Assembly: GCA_934631055.1 (NCBI GenBank)
Contig: CAKTXP010000077.1
Span: 1-10,198 of the forward strand
DNA length: 10,198 nucleotides
Source: an uncultured Clostridia bacterium
GTDB lineage: Bacteria > Bacillota > Clostridia > Christensenellales > Aristaeellaceae
Reading direction: 5' to 3'
Position 1 is the first letter of the stretch. Every line of letters begins with the position of its first letter. Position numbers and translations under genes: made by a program. Shown here piece after piece: positions 6,067-10,198 of this stretch. Below the pieces are notes generated by a model that saw only the letters and a list, made by a program, of their open reading frames with translations, was not told the DNA's origin and did no database searches.

Positions 6067-7014
6067 TCACTCTCTTCCAAGCAGCGCTGCGCCGATAATG
6101 CCCGCATCTGCGCCAAGGCGTGCAAGCTGGATGCTCGGATACGGCAGCGTCTTGAAAAAGACCAACGGCTTCACTGCGTCGCGAACCGCGCTGAGCAGAT
6201 ATTCGCCCGCCATTGACACGCCGCCGCCCAGAACGATAACCTCCGGGTCAAGCACGTTGAAGATATTGACAATGCCATGCGCCAAGCCCTTCACATAACC
6301 GTCAAATACGCGCTTGGCGGTCGCGTCGCCTTCCTTAGCGCAGTCGATGACGATCTTCGCGTTGATCTTTTCCGGATCGCCGCCGCAGCGTTCCATGATG
6401 AGGCTCTTCGGGTCTTTCTCCACCGCGCGCTGCGCGTCGCGGATAATCGCCGTCGCGGACGCATAGCGCTCAAAACAGCCGCGGTTGCCGCAGGTGCAAA
6501 GCTCGCCGTCCATCTGGATAATCATGTGACCGATTTCCGAACCGATGCCGTGCGCGCCGGAATACGGCTTGCCATGGATGACGATGCCGCCGCCGACGCC
6601 CGTACCCAGCGTGATGAAAACGCTGGAATCCGTTCCCTTGCTTACGCCCGCGATGGACTCCGCATAGCCTGCGACCGTCGCGTCGTTATCCACGATGACC
6701 GGAGTATTGAAATACTTGCGCATCTCGGATACGAACGGCACTTCATGCCAGCCCAGGTTCGTGCAGAAGGGGATGATGCCGGTCTTCGGGTCGCAGATGC
6801 CCGGCACGCCGACGCCGATCGCCGCAACGTCGTCCATCGTGATGCCTGCCTGCTGTGCAACGTCCTTGCAAAGCATGGCAATGTCATGAATGATATTCTG
6901 ATACGGGCGCTCCTTCATCGTCGGGGTCGAGCCTTTGGAAAGGATCTCGCCCTGCTCGTTGACAACGCCGGCTTTAATGCCGGTTCCACCCAGATCCACG
7001 CCAATGTACATCAT
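6067..7014 (-). CDS. glcK: ROK-family glucokinase
   Basis: Phosphorylates glucose to glucose-6-phosphate with ATP in the cytosol. The 315-aa protein has the N-terminal phosphate-binding DLGGTGIKAG (7-16), the DNDA motif (109-112, D110 the catalytic base) and GTGVGGGIV (137-145). It also has the sugar-binding E-x-G-H (160-163) and the ROK zinc site CTCGNRGCFE (173-182, with H163). There is no N-terminal helix-turn-helix, which separates it from ROK repressors such as NagC or Xyl-type regulators. I place the start at ATG 7014, seven bases after AGGGAGG; the open frame runs 29 codons further upstream without similarity to the family. A second ATG follows immediately. It lies downstream of hprK on the same strand but is separated by 440 bases of repeats, so it may have its own weak promoter. 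Other ROK hexose or N-acetylhexosamine kinases remain possible. Confidence 0.93.
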   Translation of the reverse strand: MMYIGVDLGGTGIKAGVVNEQGEILSKGSTPTMKERPYQNIIHDIAMLCKDVAQQAGITMDDVAAIGVGVPGICDPKTGIIPFCTNLGWHEVPFVSEMRKYFNTPVIVDNDATVAGYAESIAGVSKGTDSSVFITLGTGVGGGIVIHGKPYSGAHGIGSEIGHMIIQMDGELCTCGNRGCFERYASATAIIRDAQRAVEKDPKSLIMERCGGDPEKINAKIVIDCAKEGDATAKRVFDGYVKGLAHGIVNIFNVLDPEVIVLGGGVSMAGEYLLSAVRDAVKPLVFFKTLPYPSIQLARLGADAGIIGAALLGRE

Positions 7015-7039
7015 GTATATGCCTCCCTGTTTTGGTGTT

Positions 7040-7048
7040 AATTTAGCA
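7040..7048 (-). promoter_or_regulatory. Weak candidate -10 for the glucokinase gene
   Basis: On the minus strand TG-C-TAAATT lies 26 bases before the glucokinase start. No recognisable -35 box is placed correctly. It is offered only because the long repeat-filled gap after hprK suggests separate transcription. Confidence 0.25.
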
Positions 7049-7076
7049 TTTTTTGGGGTCACGATGGGCTGCCGAC

Positions 7077-7169
7077 CCGGGAAACTCGTATAGAAATGCA
7101 AAGCATTTCTTACGATTTCCGATTTCCGTCACGCTGAATCCCGCACAGCGGGCGCGTGACTTCAATCCC
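7077..7169 (+). repeat. Dispersed palindromic repeat, copy A
   Basis: It begins CCGGGAAACTCGTATAG, then the stem AAATGC-aaa-GCATTT, then TTACGATTTCCGATTTCC, CACGCTGAATCCCGC and ACAGCGGGCGCGTGA, and ends in TTCAATCCC. It is about 93 bp. Copy B follows after a 23-base spacer, and copy C lies inverted at 5896-6032. Confidence 0.85.
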
Positions 7170-7192
7170 AGACCTGCCTGAGGGATTTCAGT

Positions 7193-7284
7193 CCGGGAAA
7201 CTCGTATAGAAACGCAAGCGTTTCTTACGATTTCCGATTTCCATCACGCTGAATCCCGCACAGCGGGCGCGTGATTCCAATCCC
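7193..7284 (+). repeat. Dispersed palindromic repeat, copy B
   Basis: It is nearly identical to copy A over about 92 bp. The central stem reads AAACGC-aa-GCGTTT instead of AAATGC-aaa-GCATTT, so both arms changed together and pairing is kept. Confidence 0.85.
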
Positions 7285-7331
7285 CTCAGACTCCCTTCTT
7301 CGCTTCGCGCAGCTTTAATATAGATGGATAT

Positions 7332-7351
7332 ACGATGCGCATGCGCATCGT
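7332..7351. repeat. Perfect 20-bp palindrome
   Basis: ACGATGCGCATGCGCATCGT is fully self-complementary with no loop, the form expected of a dimer-binding DNA site rather than an RNA hairpin. It lies in the spacer between hprK and the glucokinase gene, next to an AT-rich stretch (TTTAATATAGATGG). Confidence 0.6.
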
Positions 7352-7393
7352 CCCGAAAAGATGATTTAAACCGCCGCGAAGCGGAGAAAGGGT

Positions 7394-7437
7394 GCAGGGA
7401 ACAACGTTCCCTGCCGGGGCTTGGGGCAGAGCCCCAA
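7394..7437 (-). repeat. Hairpin pair after hprK
   Basis: On the minus strand, TTGGGGC-tct-GCCCCAA (7437-7421) is followed by GCAGGGAAC-gtt-GTTCCCTGC (7414-7394), joined by GCCCCG. It begins 17 bases beyond the hprK stop. No T-run follows. The same two hairpins occur after the glucokinase gene but are separated there by repeat copy C. Confidence 0.7.
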
Positions 7438-7454
7438 TCGTTCCCCCGTTCTCC

Positions 7455-8378
7455 TCACTCGCTCGTCTGCCCATAGTGCTGCGCCAGCCTGCGGTCAAGC
7501 TCCGCCACGGCGTCGTATCCTTCCGCCTTGAGCCGCCAGTTGCGCGCCGCGATCTCTACAATGGTCGCCAAGCTTCTTCCGGGGCGGACGGGCAGCTCGA
7601 TCAGCGGCAGCGGCACGCCCAGGATATCCATGCTCTTTTCCTTGTTGCCCAGCCGATCGTAATCCTTGCCCTCGTGCCAAAGCTCCAGATGGATGACCAA
7701 GTCGATTCTGATTCGCCGAACGATTGCGCCAATGCCGAAAATTTCTTTGACATCGACGATTCCGATGCCGCGCAGCTCAATGAAATCGCGCACCATTTCC
7801 GGCGATTCGCCATAGAGCGTGCGCCCGACACGCGAGATATCGACCACGTCGTCCGTGACAAGCTGATGTCCGTGCTTAATCAGTTCCAGCGCACATTCGC
7901 TCTTGCCCACGCCGCTTTCGCCCGTAATCATCAAGCCTACGCCGTATACATCCATCAATACACCGTGGCAGGTCTGCCGCGGCGCAAGCGCTTCGCTCAG
8001 AAACGCGATGGCTTTCGCAGAAAAAACGCTCGTTTCCTCGTCCGCGCCATAGACCGGCACGTCGTTCTCCTGCGCCCGTTCCAGCAGCGCCGGAGGGCAT
8101 TGCATGCCGCGGGCGATGATGATGCAGGGGATATGATAGGAAAAATAGCGCGTCAGCCGGTCATCCAGCACGTTCGGCGGCAGGCTGCCCAGATACGCCA
8201 TCTCCGTCTTTCCAATGACCTGCGGTCTTTCATAGGCGAACACGTCGAAATAACCGGCGAATTGCAGCCCCGGGCGGCAAAGGTCCGCCTGATCGATGCT
8301 CTCCGCCTTCTCCCTGCCCGCGGCGCTGATGGTTCGCAGTTCCAGCGCCTGGGCGAGCTTATGCGGGGATATGCCCAT
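7455..8378 (-). CDS. hprK: HPr kinase/phosphorylase
   Basis: Bifunctional cytosolic sensor that phosphorylates HPr on Ser46 when fructose-1,6-bisphosphate and ATP are high, and removes the phosphate by phosphorolysis, releasing PPi. P-Ser-HPr then drives CcpA-type catabolite repression in Firmicutes. The 307-aa length is typical. Visible motifs are the catalytic H138 in CHGVLMDVYGVG, Walker A GESGVGKS (153-160), LVTDDVVDI (173-181), the HprK signature ELRGIGIVDV (201-210) and the C-terminal PVRPGRSL (263-270). The start is ATG 8378, seven bases after GGGAGG; longer in-frame options upstream lack a ribosome site and overlap the promoter. In related Firmicutes hprK often sits in clusters with glucokinase or cell-wall genes, and here the ROK glucokinase is the next gene downstream. 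Identification is secure. Confidence 0.97.
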   Translation of the reverse strand: MGISPHKLAQALELRTISAAGREKAESIDQADLCRPGLQFAGYFDVFAYERPQVIGKTEMAYLGSLPPNVLDDRLTRYFSYHIPCIIIARGMQCPPALLERAQENDVPVYGADEETSVFSAKAIAFLSEALAPRQTCHGVLMDVYGVGLMITGESGVGKSECALELIKHGHQLVTDDVVDISRVGRTLYGESPEMVRDFIELRGIGIVDVKEIFGIGAIVRRIRIDLVIHLELWHEGKDYDRLGNKEKSMDILGVPLPLIELPVRPGRSLATIVEIAARNWRLKAEGYDAVAELDRRLAQHYGQTSE

Positions 8379-8408
8379 TCTTTTTCCTCCCGTTGTGGTC
8401 TTATTCCC

Positions 8409-8414
8409 ATTATA
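8409..8414 (-). promoter_or_regulatory. -10 box of the hprK promoter
   Basis: On the minus strand a perfect TATAAT lies 31 bases before the hprK ATG. The expected -35 position holds only TGGTCT, so activity may be modest or need an activator. A second option, TTGACG-N16-TATGGT, lies just upstream. hprK is therefore likely transcribed independently of the antiporter gene 92 bases upstream. Confidence 0.6.
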
Positions 8415-8470
8415 CCCCATCTGCGGCTCCAAGACCATAGGCGGACGCATTTTTCCGTCAAAAATGACGT

Positions 8471-9658
8471 TTATTCCCCGTCCGCACTCAGCAAGCGTTT
8501 ATAGGTCGCATCCATGGCAATTGCGCCCATCGGCGCGGTCATCAAAATCGCAAGCACGGCGACGGAGAGGACGATCTTTCCGCAATCAAGCCCCATCGCC
8601 AGCGGCGTTGCGCCAATCGCCGCCTGAACGGTCGCCTTAGGCAGATACGCCAGCACGCAGAACAGCCGCTCCTGCCGGGTGAGCTTCGTTCCCGCGACGC
8701 AAAGCGCCGTGCCCAGCGAGCGGATAACCAGCGCAAGCAAAATCATCAGCACAGCGCCCGCGCCCGCCTCCATCGTATACCGAATATCGACCGCCGCGCC
8801 GACCAGCACGAACAGCAGAATCTCCGCCGCCTGCCAGAGCTGACCCACTTTCCCGGAAAACGCCGCGGCGCAGGGTTTCGGGCTTTCTCTCCGGATCATC
8901 ACCGCCATGCCCATAACCGCCAGCAGACCGGAGAAAGCGACGCTCCCCTTCGCCCATTCTTCTGCCGCAATGAGCAGGCAGGAAACCGCCAGCATCACCA
9001 CCGTCCGCATGGTGTGGTTCAGCGAGCATCGTGCAAAGAATCTGCTCAGCAGCCATCCGCATACCGCACCCGTCAGCGCACCCAGCACGATCGAGCAGGG
9101 CACCGCGGCAAAATCCGACAGCCTCACCTCGCCGCCCTGCGCCATCCGCGCAAACGTCGTAAACAGCACGATGACATATACATCATCGCACGATGCGCCC
9201 GCCATAATCATCTGCGGCACGCCCTGCGCCGTCCCGCGCTTTTCCTCCATCAGCCGCACCATGCGCGGCACAACGACCGCCGGAGACACCGCGCCCAGCA
9301 CCGCCCCCATGACCGCCGCTTCCATATGGGTAATCCCCAAAATGGTCGGCGCAAACAGCACAAACGCCGCGACCTCAAACGTTGCCGGCACGAATGCCAT
9401 CATGATTGCCGGACGTCCAACCTTTTTCAAATCCCCAAGATCGAGCGACAGCCCCGCCCTAAGCAGAATGAGCATCAGTGCCAGCTTGCGCAGGTCCCCC
9501 GATATTGCCAAAATGGACGGATCGAGCAGACCGAGCGCATACGGTCCGATGAGGATGCCGACAAGCAGCATGCCGATCATGCGGGGCAGGCGCATCCTTT
9601 CAAACACCGCCGCGCCCAGCATGCCAAAGAGAAACACAAACGCCAACGAAGCAAACAT
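8471..9658 (-). CDS. Cation:proton antiporter (Kef/NhaP-like, CPA superfamily)
   Basis: An integral membrane transporter exchanging H+ for Na+ or K+ to control pH and ion balance. The 395-aa protein is almost wholly hydrophobic, with about 12 predicted membrane helices spread over residues 3-385. Family marks are LLVGILIGPYALG (31-43), SPAVVVP (125-131), the paired acids in GASCDDV (154-160, D158 and D159) and LPKATVQAAIG (339-349). A double Asp at this site is the ion-binding pair of electrogenic antiporters. The lysine in PKATVQ is also typical. There is no C-terminal TrkA-N or other regulatory domain, so it is a bare transport unit, unlike Kef or full CPA2 proteins. The ATG at 9658 has AAAGGA 8 bases upstream. 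Which cation it carries cannot be read from the sequence. Confidence 0.92.
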   Translation of the reverse strand: MFASLAFVFLFGMLGAAVFERMRLPRMIGMLLVGILIGPYALGLLDPSILAISGDLRKLALMLILLRAGLSLDLGDLKKVGRPAIMMAFVPATFEVAAFVLFAPTILGITHMEAAVMGAVLGAVSPAVVVPRMVRLMEEKRGTAQGVPQMIMAGASCDDVYVIVLFTTFARMAQGGEVRLSDFAAVPCSIVLGALTGAVCGWLLSRFFARCSLNHTMRTVVMLAVSCLLIAAEEWAKGSVAFSGLLAVMGMAVMIRRESPKPCAAAFSGKVGQLWQAAEILLFVLVGAAVDIRYTMEAGAGAVLMILLALVIRSLGTALCVAGTKLTRQERLFCVLAYLPKATVQAAIGATPLAMGLDCGKIVLSVAVLAILMTAPMGAIAMDATYKRLLSADGE

Positions 9659-9796
9659 ACAAAAAATCCTTTCCTCTTTTTTATCAAAGCTTTCCTATCA
9701 AAGCATCATCACATGCTGCCCAGCTTGTTGACATCAGCAAACTTGGCTCGAATAGCAAAATTAAGAAATTCAGCTATTCTTTCATTTGCGGAAAGG

Positions 9797-9831
9797 GCTA
9801 TTCTCCCCCCTCCGGGGGAGAATAGCTTTTT
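9797..9831 (+). terminator. Terminator hairpin of array unit 1
   Basis: A 13-bp stem, GCTATTCTCCCCC with GGGGGAGAATAGC, has a 4-nt loop and is followed by five Ts. An earlier AGCTATTCT (9772-9780) could also pair with AGAATAGCT, so two alternative stems are possible. Confidence 0.85.
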
Positions 9832-9938
9832 GTCTACAGTCTGAGCAGCATAACATGCTGCCCAGCTTGTTGACATCAGCAAACTTGGCTTGAATGGCAA
9901 AATTAAGAAATTCAGCTATTCTTTCATTTGCGGAAAGG

Positions 9939-9979
9939 GCTATTCTACCCCCCCTCCGGGGGGGGGAGAATAGCTTTTT
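9939..9979 (+). terminator. Terminator hairpin of array unit 2
   Basis: It has the same stem as unit 1 but with an expanded C7/G9 tract and an inserted A, followed by five Ts. The homopolymer expansion on both arms suggests slippage or gene conversion while pairing is kept. Confidence 0.85.
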
Positions 9980-10086
9980 GTCTACAGTCTGAGCAGCATA
10001 ACATGCTGCCCAGCTTGTTGACATCAGCAAACTTCGCTTGAATAGCAAAATTAAAAAATTCAGCTATTCTTTCATTTGCGGAAAGG

Positions 10087-10120
10087 GCTATTCTCCCCCT
10101 TCGGGGGAGAATAGCTTTTT
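10087..10120 (+). terminator. Terminator hairpin of array unit 3
   Basis: It has the same 13-bp stem with a 3-nt loop (ttc), followed by five Ts. After the unit ends, the remaining 58 bases of the window hold one more TTGACATC (10140-10147) and no recognisable gene. Confidence 0.85.
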
Positions 10121-10198
10121 ATCTACAGTCTGAGCAGCATTGACATCCAGCCGGAATGAACGCCCCACGCTGTCTTCCCTCCATGCAAAACCTCAGCA

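Larger units (their letters stand above)
9711..10140 (+). repeat. Three tandem 140-148 bp units with promoter- and terminator-like parts
   Basis: The units are 9711-9852, 9853-10000 and 10001-10140. Each begins ACATGCTGCCCAGCTTG and runs into TTGACA (9728, 9870, 10018). Seventeen bases later comes AATAGC or AATGGC, a poor -10. Then follow a GAATAGC/GCTATTC hairpin, TTTCATTTGCGGAAAGG, a strong plus-strand terminator and TCTACAGTCTGAGCAGCAT. The unit junctions themselves form GCAGCAT-aac-ATGCTGC. Outside the hairpin loop the units differ at only a few bases. The array is upstream of the antiporter gene and reads away from it. Long minus-strand reading frames through it lack ribosome sites and follow from the repeat. 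It may be a tandem small-RNA locus, or a non-coding repeat of terminator cassettes. Confidence 0.85.

Noticed and set aside
5827..6298. Plus-strand frames of 125-129 codons between the terminator and the glucokinase 3' end
   Set aside because: They consist of palindromic repeats plus the antisense of the glucokinase gene, with no ribosome site.
9709..10048. Minus-strand frames of 63 and 88 codons with a repeated peptide (NERIAEFLNFAI, KFADVNKLGSM)
   Set aside because: The peptide repeat follows from the DNA tandem repeat. There is no ribosome site, the frames pass through terminator stems, and the unit lengths (142, 148) are not both multiples of three.
9711..10140. CRISPR-like array
   Set aside because: Only three units, each far longer than a CRISPR repeat, contiguous and without unique spacers or cas genes.

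Overview
The window looks like chromosomal backbone of a fairly G+C-rich Clostridia-type Firmicute, probably an uncultured gut-type lineage. The reasons are RNase Y with a TTG start, HPr kinase/phosphorylase, a pyrophosphate-type phosphofructokinase, a ROK glucokinase, strong AGGAGG-like ribosome binding sites and sigma-A promoters. No finer placement is supported by the sequence alone.

Layout from left to right: two factor-independent terminators, then rny (RNase Y, minus) with a consensus promoter and a leader of roughly 275 nt. Next is an exported PIG-L/LmbE-type deacetylase (minus) that has its own terminator and promoter. Divergent from it, a PPi-dependent phosphofructokinase is read on the plus strand. 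A 500-base spacer follows, holding three stacked perfect hairpins, further inverted repeats and a 158-bp MITE-like element with terminal inverted repeats and a possible 5-bp target duplication. After it comes a small plus-strand membrane protein of unknown function, ended by two hairpins. The remaining genes are all minus strand: ROK glucokinase, HPr kinase/phosphorylase and a Kef/NhaP-like cation:proton antiporter. At the right edge, upstream of the antiporter, three tandem units of about 140-148 bp each carry a TTGACA box and a strong plus-strand terminator.

The recognisable genes form a carbon-flux theme. Glucokinase makes glucose-6-phosphate. PPi-PFK makes fructose-1,6-bisphosphate using PPi. 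HprK/P is the fructose-bisphosphate-responsive switch for catabolite repression and releases PPi when it dephosphorylates P-Ser-HPr.

The coding genes are ordinary. The unusual content lies in the spacers, which are packed with perfect inverted repeats. These include a roughly 92-bp family present in three copies with a compensatory stem change, one copy of which seems to sit inside another repeat module, and the tandem promoter/terminator-like array at the right end. No new protein system was found; the best leads are these non-coding elements.
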